From NCBI GenBank assembly GCA_041402125.1, contig JAWKSY010000020.1, positions 1 to 64,000 on the forward strand: a stretch of DNA of 64,000 nucleotides, written 5' to 3'. Under the pieces are notes generated by a model. That model made no database searches. It saw only the letters and a program-made list of their open reading frames with translations, and was not told the origin of the DNA. This DNA is from JAWKSY01 sp041402125. Lineage in GTDB: Bacteria; Planctomycetota; GCA-002687715; DRQF01. Position 1 is the first letter of the stretch. Each line of letters opens with the position of its first letter. The position numbers were made by a program, and so were the translations under genes. Shown one piece after another: positions 27,708-38,141 of this stretch.

Positions 27708-29278
27708 GTGACCAGCAAGATCAAACTCTCGGTGATGATGTTCCTCCAGTACGCGATCTGGGGAGCCTGGCTGCCGATCCTGTGGCCCTACCTCTCGACG
27801 CACCGGGGATTCAGCAACGACGAGATCGGCTGGATGTTCGCGGTGGGCGCGCTCGGCGCCATCGTCGCGCCCTTCATCGCGGGACAGATCGCCGACCGCT
27901 ACTTCAACACCGAGAAGTTCCTCGCCATCAGCCACCTCCTCGGAGCGGTGCTGATATGGCAGCTCTCGTGGCTCGAGGGCTTCGGGAACTTCTCGTCTTC
28001 TCGCTGCTCTACAGCCTCATCTACTCGCCGACCCTGCCGCTCACGAACTCGCTGGCCTTCCACCACCTCCCCGATCGCGACCGCGACTTCGGTCGCGTCC
28101 GGGTCTGGGGCACCGTCGGCTGGATCGTCGTGGGCATCGTCATCGGTCACCTGCTCCTGAACCGCTGGACGCCGGATGCGAAGGAGCCGGCGGCGAAGGT
28201 GAGCGTCGAGCGCCTCGTGACCGATCCGGAGACCGCGGTCCCCGCGGCGCTCAAGGCCAACTCGCGCCAGCTCGAGGACGTGCTCACCGTCGACTTCGTG
28301 ACGCAGAGCCGCGAGGACACCGTCCGCGCCCTCCTCGCCGAGAAGAAGCTCGACGCGCCGCTCGCCCCGGGCGGCGGGATCGATCTCGCCGCGGCGAGCA
28401 CCGCGCTCGGGCTCGAGCCCTCCGCCCTCCGCGAGCGCGAGGCGACCGCGCTCGACAAGAAGATCGTCGGCGCGGTCCAGGCGAAGGGCTTCGCCGACGC
28501 CTTCCGCGTCAGCGCGATCCTCGGCGTGCTCATGGGCGTCTTCTGCCTGTTGCTCCCGAAGACCCCGCCGTCGCGCGGGCGCGAGGAGAACGCGACGATG
28601 GAGGCCCTGCGGGAGATCGCCCGCAACCCGACGCTGGTGCACCTCTTCGTGGTCTCGCTCGTCGTGAGCTGCATCCACCAGTTCTACTTCGTCCACACCG
28701 CGGGCTTCCTGGGCAGCGTCCAGCGCGACGGCGGGGAGGGCGTGGCGGCGGCCATCAACACCGTCTTCGGCGTGGGCGGCGGCGGCCTGATGACGATCGG
28801 GCAGATGACCGAGATCGCGGTCCTCGCCCTCATTCCGCTCTTCGCGAAGCGCATCCCGCGGAAGACCTTCCTCCTCGTCGGCCTCGCGGCCTACGCCGCC
28901 CGCATGGCGCTCTTCTCCTACTACGACGTCCTGCCCCTGCCGCAGATCCTGACGCTCGTGCTCGGCGTCGGCCTGCACGGCCTCTGTTTCGGCTGCTTCG
29001 TCTTCATCGCCTTCATGATCGTGGACGAGGAGACGACGAGCGACGTCCGCGCGAGCGCGCAGAGCCTCTACAACCTCGTCATCATCGGCGTCGGCACGAT
29101 CGTCGGCAGCAAGGTGGCGAGCTGGGTCGCGAACCTCGCGCAGGGCGACGCGGCCGGGCTCGACTACGCGCTCGTCGACCACACCCGCGTGCTCTTCTCC
29201 TGGCCGATGTGGGCGGCCCTCGCCTGCCTCGTCTACGTGTTCGCGCTTTTCCCGAAGAAGGCCCCCGCCGGAGAGTGA
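27708..29278 (+). CDS. NupG-like MFS transporter (nucleoside:H+ symporter family), one apparent frameshift
   Basis: About 520 aa when joined. The N-terminus MTSKIKLSVMMFLQYAIWG aligns well with NupG, so the GTG at 27708 was chosen over the GTG at 27669. FNTEKFLAISHLLGAVL and SPTLPLTNSLAFHHL with RVWGTVGWIVVG are family hallmarks. Reading changes frame at 27992-27993: one missing C in AACTTC(C)TCGTC restores NFLVFSLLYS. An insert of about 100 residues between the sixth and seventh helices (about 28170-28500) is larger than in NupG and looks cytoplasmic. Six to seven helices follow to the end. It probably imports a nucleoside or sugar for the operon. The stop lies two bases before the ThuA start. 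Confidence 0.85.
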
Positions 29279-29280
29279 TC

Positions 29281-30751
29281 ATGCCCCGCATCCGACTCGC
29301 CGCCCTCTGCGTCCTCGCCCTCGCGGTCGCCCTCACCGGGCTTCCCGAGCGTCCCGCGCTCGCGGGTGGGGCCCCCGGCGAGCGGATCCGGGTGCTCGTG
29401 CTCACCGGCCAGAACAACCACGACTGCGCCTTCACCTCGCGCCTCGTGGAGACCTTCCTCGAGAAGACCGGTCGGTTCGACGTCGACGTCACCGACGAGC
29501 CGGCGAAGGCGCTGGCCGACGCCGGGAAGCTCGCCGGCTACCGCTGCTTCTTCCTCGACTACAACGGCGAGCGCTGGGGCGAGAAGGCGGAGGCGAACTT
29601 CCTCGCCGCGGTGCGCGGGGGCACGGGCGTCGTCGTCATGCACGCGGCCAACAACTCCTTCCCCGGTTGGGTCGAGTACGAGAAGCTCGTCGGTCACGTC
29701 TGGCGGAGCGAGAAGGGGACCGGCCACGGCGCCTTCCACCCCTTCGACGTCGACGTCGACGACCGCAACCACCCGATCACCTCCGGCCTGCCGGCGCTCG
29801 TCGCCCACCCGGACGAGCTCTACCACCGCCTCGTCCACATGCACGACGCGCCCTTTCGCCAGCTCATGTCGGCGCTCTCGTCGAAGGAGAGCGGCGGCAC
29901 GGGGCGACGCGAGCCGATGGCGACGATCCTCCGCTACGGCGAGGGCCGCATCTTCCACACCCCGCTCGGCCACGTCTGGCGCGGCTCGGAGGCCTCGCGA
30001 CGCTCGCTGCTCGACGCCCAGCTCCAGATGCTGCTCGCGCGCGGCACGGAGTGGGCGGCCACCGGGGCGGTGACGCTCGCGCCGGAGGGGTTCGGTCTCG
30101 CCTTCCGCTCGACCTTCGAGCGCGATCGCGCCTGGCTCGGGCGACGCGTGACGCTGGACGGACGACCCGACGTCCGGCTCGTCGTGCTCGACGAGCACAT
30201 GACCGTCGGCTGGGATCCCGCGAGCGCCGGCGTGATCGTCGCCTGGAGCGGCGGTCACGAGCGCGTCGAGAAGACCGTCGGCCCCGGCGCCCCGCTCGAT
30301 CCCGCCCTCGGTCTCGCGCGGCAAGCCCTACGCGCGGATCACGCGCAACCGCTGGTTCCTCGAGGACGCGACGGAGAAGCGGCGCGCGGTCGAGCCCGAG
30401 TTCGTGCGGCGCGACTTCCACGAGTCGGGCGGCCGCCTCTCGCCCGTCTTCGTCTCGCGCTTTCCCTCGGGTCGGCGCGAGCCCATCGAGGTCCGGGAGT
30501 GGATCGAGAAGGGCTCCAACTCGCCCACCTCGCTCCAGCGCAGCTTCACCGTGACGGGGCTCGCCGAGGGCGAATCGCTCCGCCTGAATCCCGAGCAGGG
30601 ACTGCACGGCCCCGACGCGCGCGGCGCCTGCTCCTACGTCAGCGAGGCCGACGGCACGACGCGCAGCGGCAAGTTCGACGGGGCCGGACTGATCCTTCGC
30701 GCCGGGACGACGACGGTCGAGACGGGATTCGAGCCCTCCTCGGACCTCTGA
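29281..30751 (+). CDS. Secreted ThuA-domain protein with a C-terminal extension, one apparent frameshift
   Basis: About 490 aa when joined. Signal peptide RLAALCVLALAVALTG, then ThuA domain (about 35-270), a class-I glutamine-amidotransferase-like fold: VLVLTGQNNHD, FFLDYNGERWG, VVVMHAANNSFPGW, PLGHVWRG. ThuA proteins act on disaccharide or keto-sugar metabolism. The frame shifts near 30301-30303; removing one C of CCC restores DPPSVSRGKPYARITRNRW, and the chain continues with FVRRDFHESGG to the stop at 30751. The last 180 residues have no clear match and may bind carbohydrate. Two bases after the MFS stop, so probably one operon with the isomerase. Confidence 0.85.
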
Positions 30752-30824
30752 ACCCGGCCCGGCGCCGTGCGCCTCCGGCCGTCGCGAGATACCATTCCGG
30801 CTCGACCCCTCCGGAGACCGAGCC

Positions 30825-32506
30825 ATGCCCCCGCGCCTCCTCATCGCGGCCCTCGCCGCCCTCGCCCTCGCCTGCAGCCGCTCCGGGTCCGAGGACGCCG
30901 CTCCGAAGGGCCTCGACGCGGCGGCGATCGACGCGGCCGCGGCGGAGATCACCCCGGCCCGCATCGTCACGCACCTGAAGACCCTCTCGGCGGACGACAT
31001 GCAGGGGCGCGGCCCCGGCACCTTCGGCGCGGCCCGGGCGCGCGATTACCTCATCGCCGAACTCGAAGCGGCCGGCGCGGGACCGGGGAACGCCGGCGCC
31101 TGGGACCAGAAGGTGCCGATGCGCCAGGTGACCTGCTCGGAGCCGGCGATGGTCTTCCGGCGGGACGGCGAGGAGTGGAGCCCGAAGAACGGCCCCGAGT
31201 TCGTCCTCGGCAGCCTCCGCGGTCCGGGTCTCCACCAGGCGCGCGGACTCGAGGCCGTCTTCGTCGGTCACGGCGTCCAGGCGCCGGAGTACGGTTGGGA
31301 CGACTACAAGGGCCTCGACTGCAAGGGCAAGCTGCTCGTCATGCTCGTCGGCGATCCGCCGGTCGAGGACGACTCGCTCTTCGGCGGCGAGGCGATGACC
31401 TACTACGGACGCTGGACCTACAAGTACGAGAAGGCCCGCGAGATGGGCGCGGCGGCCTGCATCGTCGTCCACCGCACCTCCTGGGCGGGCTACGGCTGGC
31501 CGGTCGTCTTCAACTCCTGGGGTCAGCCCCGCATGGATCTCGCCGGCGGCAAGCCGAACGAGAAGTACGGCTTCCGCGGCTGGCTCACCTGGGAGGCGGC
31601 CGACCGCCTCGTGCGCGCGAGCGGCGCCGGCATCGAGGAACTCGCCGAGCGCGCGCGGAAGGCCGACTTCCGTCCCGTGCCGCTCGGCTGGAGGGCGGAT
31701 CTCGCCGTCACCAACGCCCAGGTGGAGCTCGAGGACGTGAACGTCGTCGGCGCGATCCGGGGTCGGATCCGAAGCTTCGCGACGAGTGGATCATCTTCAC
31801 CGCCCACTACGACCACCTCGGCGTGAACGAGGCCGAGCAGGCGAAGGGCAAGGACGGCATCTACAACGGCGCGCTCGACAACGCGAGCGGCTGCGCCGGC
31901 ATCCTCGCCGTCGCCCGGGCCTGGGGGAAGCTCGATCCGAAGCCGAAGCGCTCGGCGATGTTCCTCTTCGTGGGCAGCGAGGAGAAGGGACTCCTCGGCA
32001 GCGCCTATTACGCGGCCCATCCGATCGTCCCGCTCCAAAAGACGCTCGCGAACATCAACGTCGACGAGCTCGCGGTCCGCGAGCGGACGGAGGACGTCGA
32101 GGTCGTCGGGTCGGGGCAGAGTGACCTCGAGGACCGGCTCGCGGAGGCGCTCGCGCGCGACGGCCGCCACACCGCGCCGGACAGCGAGAGCCAGAACGGC
32201 TACTACTACCGCAGCGACCACTTCAACTTCGCGCGTGTCGGCGTGCCCGCGCTCTACGTGAAGGCGGGGCGGATTGTGCCGGGCAAGCCCGAGAACTACC
32301 TGAAGGACCTCGCCGACGCCTGGCGGCTCAACGACTACCACCGGCCGAGCGACGAGTACGATCCCTCCTGGACCTGCGAGGGCGGCGCGGCGGACGCGCA
32401 GGCGCTCTTCCGCGTCGGCGTCGCGGTGGCGGAAGGATCCGCGTGGCCGCGCTGGAAGGACGGCAGCGAGTTCAAGGCGCGACGCGAGGCGAGCCTGAAG
32501 CGCTGA
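30825..32506 (+). CDS. Lipoprotein M28-family zinc aminopeptidase with PA domain, one apparent frameshift
   Basis: About 560 aa when joined. Lipobox ALALAC gives a lipid-anchored protein. A protease-associated insert (about 130-270) contains GVQAPEYGWDDYKGLD and GKLLVMLVGDPP. The M28 catalytic domain has all ligands: HYDHLG, GALDNASGC (bridging Asp), GSEEKGLLGS (catalytic Glu and ligand), INVDEL (Asp), and SDHFNFARVGVPAL (His). The frame breaks at 31759-31762, where one lost G in CGGGG(G)TCGG restores IRGSDPKLRDEW. It likely trims N-terminal residues from peptides at the envelope. A second M28 protein is at 43273; the two are not close neighbours in sequence. Confidence 0.88.
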
Positions 32507-32584
32507 CCTGGAGACGGAGCGGCCGGCGCCGACCGGCCGTCGCCGGACGGGACGACCCACCCGAGCGGAACCGGAGTGACGAGC

Positions 32585-33817
32585 ATGCAAGGACCTCTCG
32601 ACCGGATCCCCGGGATCCTCCCCGATCGCGTGCGGCGCGTCGTCGAGCGCGAGACGCCGATCCCCACCGTGGCGGCGCGCGCGGCCGAGATGAAGCGCAC
32701 CCATCCCGAGCTCGTCCGGGCGGACATCGGACAGATCGTCGGTCTCGACGGCGTCGAGGACGTCCTCTACGGGCCGCCCCCCGGGCTGCCGGAGCTGCGC
32801 GCGGCCCTCGCCGAGACCTGGAACCTCGCGATGGGCCTCGGTGACGCCGAGGGTCCCGGGAGCATCGCGGCCGCGAACGTCGCCATCTGCTCCGGCGCGG
32901 CGGAGGGGCTCTCGATCCTCCTGCGCTGCTTCGCGAGCGGAAAGACGGTCGGTCTGCCCCGCGGTCACTGGGAGAACTACGCGAACGGCGTCGACCTCGC
33001 CGGCGGCGAGATCGTGCTCGTCGACTACTTCGACGCCGAGGGTCGGCTCGACGTCGCGGGAATCGGCGAGGCCATCGCCCGCCACGGGATCGGGGTGCTC
33101 GTCACCAACTTCCCGACGAATCCGACGGGGTCCGTCCTCGAGGATGCCGAGTACGCCGCGCTCGCCGCGGTCGTGGCCGAGCGCGACGTCGTCGTCATCG
33201 CGGACGAGGTCTACAACCGGCTCCGCTTCGACGGCCACGCGCCGCGGACCCTCGTCCGCTTCGCCCCCGCTCACGCGGTCGCCGTCAGCTCGGCGTCGAA
33301 GGAGTACCTCCTCCCCGGGGCGCGCGTCGGCTACGTGGTCAGCGCGCGCCCGATCGTCACCGATCTCGTCATGAAGAAGATGATCCGGGCGAACACCGCG
33401 AGCCCCAACGTCCTCGGCCAGCGCAAGCTGCTCGAGTATCTCGAGCCCGACCTGGAGGACCTCCGGGCCGGGCGGACGCCGCGCTTCATCGCGCGGGTCC
33501 GCGAGGAGATGCGACGGCGCCGGGACGGGCTCCTCGCGGTGCTCGAACGTCACGGGATCCGGACGGTGGGGCGCTCGGGCCGCGCTCCCGCCGGCACGAT
33601 CTTCCTGATGGCGGGTCTGCCGGAGTGGTGGTCGGGCGACGACGTCGGATTCGTCGAGGCCGCCCTGTCTCGCGGGTTGTTCTCGTCGGTCCCCGGGAGC
33701 GCCTTCGGCCTCCCCGGCTCGGTCCGCCTGTCCTACGGGGCGATGACCCCGCCCGAGATCGCGCGATTCGATGCCGCGCTCGAGACGATGAGGCGGGAGG
33801 CCGGCGCCGGCCGCTGA
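32585..33817 (+). CDS. PLP-dependent class I/II aminotransferase
   Basis: 410 aa fold-type I enzyme. GLPELRAALAETWN and ICSGAAEGLSILLRCF form the cofactor-phosphate region; TNFPTNPTGSVLED has the Asn that contacts the PLP ring; VVIADEVYNRLRFDG holds the Asp and Tyr; the Schiff-base lysine is in SSASKEYLLPGARVGYV. It would transaminate an amino acid with a 2-oxoacid; specificity cannot be read from these motifs. The ATG at 32585 is preferred over the GTG at 32576 because CCGGAG sits at correct distance. Separate from neighbours by 78 bases upstream and 76 downstream. Confidence 0.88.
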   Translation: MQGPLDRIPGILPDRVRRVVERETPIPTVAARAAEMKRTHPELVRADIGQIVGLDGVEDVLYGPPPGLPELRAALAETWNLAMGLGDAEGPGSIAAANVAICSGAAEGLSILLRCFASGKTVGLPRGHWENYANGVDLAGGEIVLVDYFDAEGRLDVAGIGEAIARHGIGVLVTNFPTNPTGSVLEDAEYAALAAVVAERDVVVIADEVYNRLRFDGHAPRTLVRFAPAHAVAVSSASKEYLLPGARVGYVVSARPIVTDLVMKKMIRANTASPNVLGQRKLLEYLEPDLEDLRAGRTPRFIARVREEMRRRRDGLLAVLERHGIRTVGRSGRAPAGTIFLMAGLPEWWSGDDVGFVEAALSRGLFSSVPGSAFGLPGSVRLSYGAMTPPEIARFDAALETMRREAGAGR

Positions 33818-33893
33818 TCGGGCGGATTTTCCGCCGGAGTCCGGTGTCGGATCCGTCTCATCGGAGACCGGGACGAGTCGGAGGACCGCGACC

Positions 33894-34259
33894 GTGGAAA
33901 TGACCTGGATCCTGCCGCGCGCGGCGCTCCTCGTCTGCGCCGTCGTCGCCCTCGGCTACCTGATGGTGATGCTCCCCTCGCGCTTCGACTACCGCGTCCG
34001 GGACGGTCGCCTCCATCTGCGCTGGCGGATCTTCCGCGTCGTGCCCTTCTGGTCCTGGTCGATCGCGACCGAGCGGATCCGCGGTCTCCGACCCTTCCGC
34101 GCGCGCGACCTGCTCCGCAACGCCATCATCTTCGGGCGACTCCCCTCGCGACGCGGAACGATCGTCGAGCTCGAGGACGGTCGCTTCCGCCTCGTCTACG
34201 TCACGCCGCGGGACCGGACCGTGCTCGGGGCGTCCCTGCCCGGCAGCGACTTCGACTGA
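33894..34259 (+). CDS. Small membrane-anchored protein of unknown function
   Basis: 121 aa, GTG start set by GGAGG nine bases upstream. One N-terminal hydrophobic helix (about 7-28, AALLVCAVVALGYLMVML) is followed by about 90 residues rich in beta-strand pattern and arginine: FDYRVRDGRLHLRWRIFRVV, IATERIRGLRPF, RGTIVELEDGRFRLVYVTP. The strand pattern is like a short PH/bacterial YdbT-like domain, but no family is certain. Alone between the aminotransferase and SGNH hydrolase genes. Confidence 0.6.
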   Translation: MEMTWILPRAALLVCAVVALGYLMVMLPSRFDYRVRDGRLHLRWRIFRVVPFWSWSIATERIRGLRPFRARDLLRNAIIFGRLPSRRGTIVELEDGRFRLVYVTPRDRTVLGASLPGSDFD

Positions 34260-34377
34260 CGATCCGCGCCCGCCGGGGTCCGCTCCGGCGGCGCGATGGG
34301 CGCGCGCCCGGCGGACTTGCGTCGTCCCCGCGAAACTCGATGATCGGGACGACGCCACCCTCTCCGGAGCTCCCTCG

Positions 34378-36339
34378 ATGACGTCCTCGTCCTCGCCTCG
34401 CGCGGTCCGGCCGCGCCGGATCGGCCCACTCGTCGCCGCGCTGACCGTGTTCCTCGCGCCGCTCCGCGCGCAGGAGGAGGCGCCCGCGCCGCGTCCCGGG
34501 GCGGGGGAGGGCGAGGCCGAAGGACGCGTCGCCTTCGTCATCGACCTCGCGGACGCCGCGGTGGGCGGCGACGGCCGCCGGCCGACGGAGGAGCCGCCCG
34601 GCCCCGTCGTCGCCTCGCTCCCGAACGGCGCCTTCACGCGCGTTCCGCGGGCGATCCTCGTCGACGGCGTGTTCGTGCCGCGGGCGACGGGAACGACCGT
34701 CGTCGCGAGCTCCGGACTGGCGGTCGATCTCTCGGAGTCGGTCGGCTCGGGGCGAGGCGGTCCTCCGCCCGCGAAGGGACCGAGCGGCGCGATCGAGGAC
34801 CCCTCGGGAAGCCTCGGCCTGCCCGACTACCGCGCCGCGGGCCACGCGCTGCTCGAGATGCACGCCTGCGCGGGGATCACCTTCGATCTCGGCGCGCTGC
34901 GGGGCACGCTCGGAGCCGGGGCGCGGCTGAAGCGCTTCCGGGCCGTCGCGGGCGGCTCGACGGCGCGCGACACGGGATTCCTCGTCCTCGTCGACGGTGA
35001 GGTGCGCGCGGGCGAGCGCCTCGTCGGTCGGGCCTGGAAGGAGGTGGAGATCGATCTCGGTCCGGAGGCCCGCTTCCTCACCCTCGTCACGACCGATGCC
35101 GGGGAGGACGACGCCTTCGGCCGTCACGCCTTCTTCGGCGATCCGATCGTCGAGGGCGAGGGGCCGATCGCGCGCCGGGCGCCGGCCGCGGTCGAGCCCT
35201 GGCCGGACACCGAGGGTTTCCTGCCCTGGAAGCCGATCCGTCTCGGGCCCGCGCTCGGCGTCGAGTACCACGAGCTCGCGCTCTGGCGCGAGGGCGAGGA
35301 GGAACCGGCCGATCCCACCGTCGTCGGTCGCAAGGGCACGCTCCGGCCCGACGCGCCGCTCGAGTACGACACGGCCTATCGCGCCCGCGTGACCGTCCGC
35401 ACGGTGGACGGCCGACGCCATCGCGGCGAGGTCTTCGGCTTCCGCACCGCGAGCCTCGCGGCGGCCGAGCCGCGACCGGCCTTCGACGTCTCGCCCTCCG
35501 CCCGTCGCGAGCGAGCCGCGCGCTACGAGCGGGAAGGGCTGGAGCGCCTCGCGGGGGCGGGGACGCCGCTGCCGAAGGGGGCCACGCTGGCCTTCTGGGG
35601 CGACTCGATCACCGACGTCACGCGCTATCAGCGCTTCATCGAGGAGGCCCTGCGGGACGGCGAGGGGACGCGCGAGCTCGGCGTCCGGGTCCTCAATCGC
35701 GGCATCAACGGCGCGAAGGTCTCCGACCTCCTGGCCGGACGGCGGCGCTGGCCGCGCGGCGGCGGTCCGCAGCGCCCGCGACCGGCGGCCGAGCAGATGA
35801 AGGAGGACGCGGCCGAGGTGGTCGTCATCTTCGTCGGGGTCAACGAGAGCAACTACCTGCGCGCGGGGACCTATCCCGAGGGGGAGTTCCCCGAGGACTC
35901 GCCCCCGACGAGCGACGAGGAGTTCCGTCGCGACCTCACCGCGCTCGTCCGCGCGGCGCGGTCGGCCGGATCCCGCGTCGTCCTCGGGAGCCCGGCGCTC
36001 CGCGGGGAACGCATCGACGGCTCGAATCCGCTCGACGCCCGTCTCGACCGCCTGGCCGGGATCTGCGCCGAGGTGGCGGTCCGCGAGTCGGCGACCTTCG
36101 TTCCCGTCCGGGAGGCCGTGGTCGCCTGGTTGCGCAACCACAACTGGCGCCTCGATCGCGAGGGCCGGCTCTCCTGCCTCGGGGACCGCGGCCGCCTCAC
36201 CGGCGACGGCATCCACCCCAATCCGGTGGGGCAGCGCCTCCTGGCCGAACTCTTCGCCGACGGCATCGTGCGGTCGATGTTCTCCGGGCGAAGCGGGGCG
36301 GCTCCGGACGGCGAGGCCCGGGCCGGAGGCGGGCGCTGA
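34378..36339 (+). CDS. Secreted SGNH/GDSL hydrolase with N-terminal NPCBM-like domain
   Basis: 653 aa. A signal sequence (RIGPLVAALTVFLAPLRAQ) is followed by a low-complexity acidic/Pro stretch. Residues about 135-275 look like a NPCBM-type carbohydrate-binding sandwich: MHACAGITFDLGALR, DTGFLVLVDGEV, LVTTDAGEDD. A fibronectin-III-like segment (about 290-355) comes next. The SGNH catalytic domain (about 390-640) has FWGDSITD (nucleophile Ser), GINGAKVSD, VVIFVGVNESN with the oxyanion Asn, and DGIHPNPVG with the catalytic Asp-His pair. It probably deacetylates or de-esterifies a polysaccharide. ATG at 34378 follows CCGGAG. Confidence 0.85.
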   Translation: MTSSSSPRAVRPRRIGPLVAALTVFLAPLRAQEEAPAPRPGAGEGEAEGRVAFVIDLADAAVGGDGRRPTEEPPGPVVASLPNGAFTRVPRAILVDGVFVPRATGTTVVASSGLAVDLSESVGSGRGGPPPAKGPSGAIEDPSGSLGLPDYRAAGHALLEMHACAGITFDLGALRGTLGAGARLKRFRAVAGGSTARDTGFLVLVDGEVRAGERLVGRAWKEVEIDLGPEARFLTLVTTDAGEDDAFGRHAFFGDPIVEGEGPIARRAPAAVEPWPDTEGFLPWKPIRLGPALGVEYHELALWREGEEEPADPTVVGRKGTLRPDAPLEYDTAYRARVTVRTVDGRRHRGEVFGFRTASLAAAEPRPAFDVSPSARRERAARYEREGLERLAGAGTPLPKGATLAFWGDSITDVTRYQRFIEEALRDGEGTRELGVRVLNRGINGAKVSDLLAGRRRWPRGGGPQRPRPAAEQMKEDAAEVVVIFVGVNESNYLRAGTYPEGEFPEDSPPTSDEEFRRDLTALVRAARSAGSRVVLGSPALRGERIDGSNPLDARLDRLAGICAEVAVRESATFVPVREAVVAWLRNHNWRLDREGRLSCLGDRGRLTGDGIHPNPVGQRLLAELFADGIVRSMFSGRSGAAPDGEARAGGGR

Positions 36340-36373
36340 CGGTGAACCGGGGCCGCGCGAGCGCCGGTCGCGG

Positions 36374-37687
36374 TCAGGGGACGAGGACCGCGTAGCCCTC
36401 GCCGGTCCCCGGCACGCCGGCCCGCGCGACGATCCCGGCGTTGCTCCCGAAGGCCTCGGGGGCCCGGACGCGGGTGAAGACGGAGGCGCAGTCGAGATCG
36501 CCCCGGGTCGTCGGCAGACCCATCACGCGGACCTCGGGGGTGCGGTCGCCCGCGAGCGTGCGATGGCAGGCCGCGGGGCGGATGAGGTCCTGCAGGATCG
36601 CCCCGGGAACGAGCTGGTCGGGACGGGGCTCGAGGACGACGCCCTGGCCGCCGCAGCCCTCGACGGGCTTCTGCACGAGACCGGTGAGGCGCTCCGGTCC
36701 GGCGGCGCGCGCCTCGGCGATCAGCGCCGCGGTCACGGGGCGGCAGCGCGGGATTCGCGCCGTGAGCCCCCGCTCCCCGAAGCGGGGGAAGTCGCCCTTC
36801 GTCCCGTAGGCGAAGTGGAGCGGGTGGACGAGCCAGTCGACGCCGCTCGCTCCGCCGAAGAAGCGGGCCACCGATGCCCGCTCCTCGGCGCCCAGTTCGT
36901 CCCGCAGCCGCACCATGTCGCCGTGGACGAGCCGGCTGAAGGCGTGGCGGATCGGCACCGTGCGCTCGCCGCGGCGGGAGTGGGGGCGGCCCTCGATCCA
37001 GACGATCTCGCGCGGGTCGATCACGCCGTAGCCGCGCTCCGCGCCGCCGGTGAGTTCGATCTCGAAGTGGAACTCGTGGAAGGTGTCCTGTTCGCGCGGC
37101 CGGTAGTCGACGAGGACGCACTCGCGCGCGTCGCCCGGGGCGACCGAGAGGAGATAGCCCCGGAGCCGCTCGCGAAGGCCATCGAGGTCCTCCCCCGGGC
37201 GCGGACTGAATGCGGCTCCGACGTCCTCGAGGCCGGGGTAGGCCCGGCGGATCGCCTCGAGGACCACGAGCGCGGTCGCGTGGTAGGCCGGGTGGGTCTG
37301 CCATTCGAGATACGCGGGTTCGAGGACGCCGTCGCGCTCGACGAGGTAGGCGTCGAGGCAGGAGATCGGATGCTCGCGGCCGAGTCGCTCGAAGAGGGCC
37401 TCCGCGACCTCGGGGCCGGCGAAGGTCGCGCGGAGATCGTCGGGCATCGTCGCGACGAGGTCGCCGGGGCCGGTCGTCTCCTCGCGGCGCGCCTCGCAGA
37501 AGCGATTGAGGTCCGCCATCATCGCGTCGACGATCCGGCGGGGCACGACGACCGGATTCGGCGCGTAGAGGTTCCCCTTCTTCTCCGCCGGCGTCGGCGC
37601 GATCCCGGCCCGACGCAGCTCGCGACGAAAGGACTCCGCGCCCTCCTCGCCGAAGCTCAAGACGTGGTCGTAGACGGCGTCCCTCAT
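36374..37687 (-). CDS. Uncharacterised protein with possible ATP-grasp fold
   Basis: 437 aa, no signal peptide. The C-terminal third resembles an ATP-grasp region: LVQKPVEGCGGQGVVLEP (a Lys and a Gly-rich loop like those over ATP), PGAILQDLI and TPEVRVMGL (an Arg-bearing strand). The N-terminal part (LYAPNPVVVPRRIVDAMMAD, EHPISCLDAYL, LEWQTHPAYHAT) has no clear family. If ATP-grasp, it would ligate an amine or amino acid to an acyl phosphate, perhaps making a small peptide. The protein is conserved-looking in composition and codon use but the function is not known. Convergent with the SGNH gene. Upstream lies the repeat-bearing gap 37688-38141. Confidence 0.65.
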   Translation of the reverse strand: MRDAVYDHVLSFGEEGAESFRRELRRAGIAPTPAEKKGNLYAPNPVVVPRRIVDAMMADLNRFCEARREETTGPGDLVATMPDDLRATFAGPEVAEALFERLGREHPISCLDAYLVERDGVLEPAYLEWQTHPAYHATALVVLEAIRRAYPGLEDVGAAFSPRPGEDLDGLRERLRGYLLSVAPGDARECVLVDYRPREQDTFHEFHFEIELTGGAERGYGVIDPREIVWIEGRPHSRRGERTVPIRHAFSRLVHGDMVRLRDELGAEERASVARFFGGASGVDWLVHPLHFAYGTKGDFPRFGERGLTARIPRCRPVTAALIAEARAAGPERLTGLVQKPVEGCGGQGVVLEPRPDQLVPGAILQDLIRPAACHRTLAGDRTPEVRVMGLPTTRGDLDCASVFTRVRAPEAFGSNAGIVARAGVPGTGEGYAVLVP

Positions 37688-37772
37688 CCCGGGATCTTCG
37701 ACTAATCCGGCGCGGGGCGCCAGTCGGGGGGATGCGCGTGCCCGGCCGGGAGGCCGGTGGGGGCGGAAGAAA

Positions 37773-37973
37773 TGCTAGTACGGTGCCAGTCACCGGATGA
37801 GCATTTCCGTTCAACCGCGATCGCTCTCGAAGAGCGGCCGCCGAAGATGCACGTACGGTGCCAGTCACCGGATGTGCATCCCCGTTCCACCGCGATCGCC
37901 ATCGAAGCGGATTCGCCCGGAGATGCACATCCGGTGACTGGCACCGTACGTGCATCCGGTTCCTGACACCGTA
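37773..37973. repeat. Cluster of four REP-like palindromic elements in a 454-base gap
   Basis: A 21-base core TACGGTGCCAGTCACCGGAT+G occurs directly at 37779-37799 and 37854-37874 and inverted at 37928-37948, with a degenerate inverted copy at 37953-37973. Each core contains the palindrome CGGTG/CACCG. The flanks after copies 1 and 2 are also similar for about 35 bases (CCACCGCGATCG-like). The gap 37688-38141 holds nothing else recognisable except the start signals of the next gene. Confidence 0.75.
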
Positions 37974-38141
37974 TGAGAAGCGGGCCCGGCGGCCGCCTCG
38001 CGCTCCCTCCTGCCGCCCGAGCCCCATTTTTTCGAGGAATCGGCCGGAATTTGGAAACTCGCGGCACCCAGGATGCGTCCGGGGAATGTGGCCGGGGTGG
38101 GCGGCCGCGTCCTGGAGAGAGGCGAGAGAGGAGGACGGGGC

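Noticed and set aside
37773..37973. CRISPR array
   Set aside because: Only four copies, mixed orientation, unequal spacing of 75, 74 and 25 bases, and palindromic core; fits REP-like elements better.
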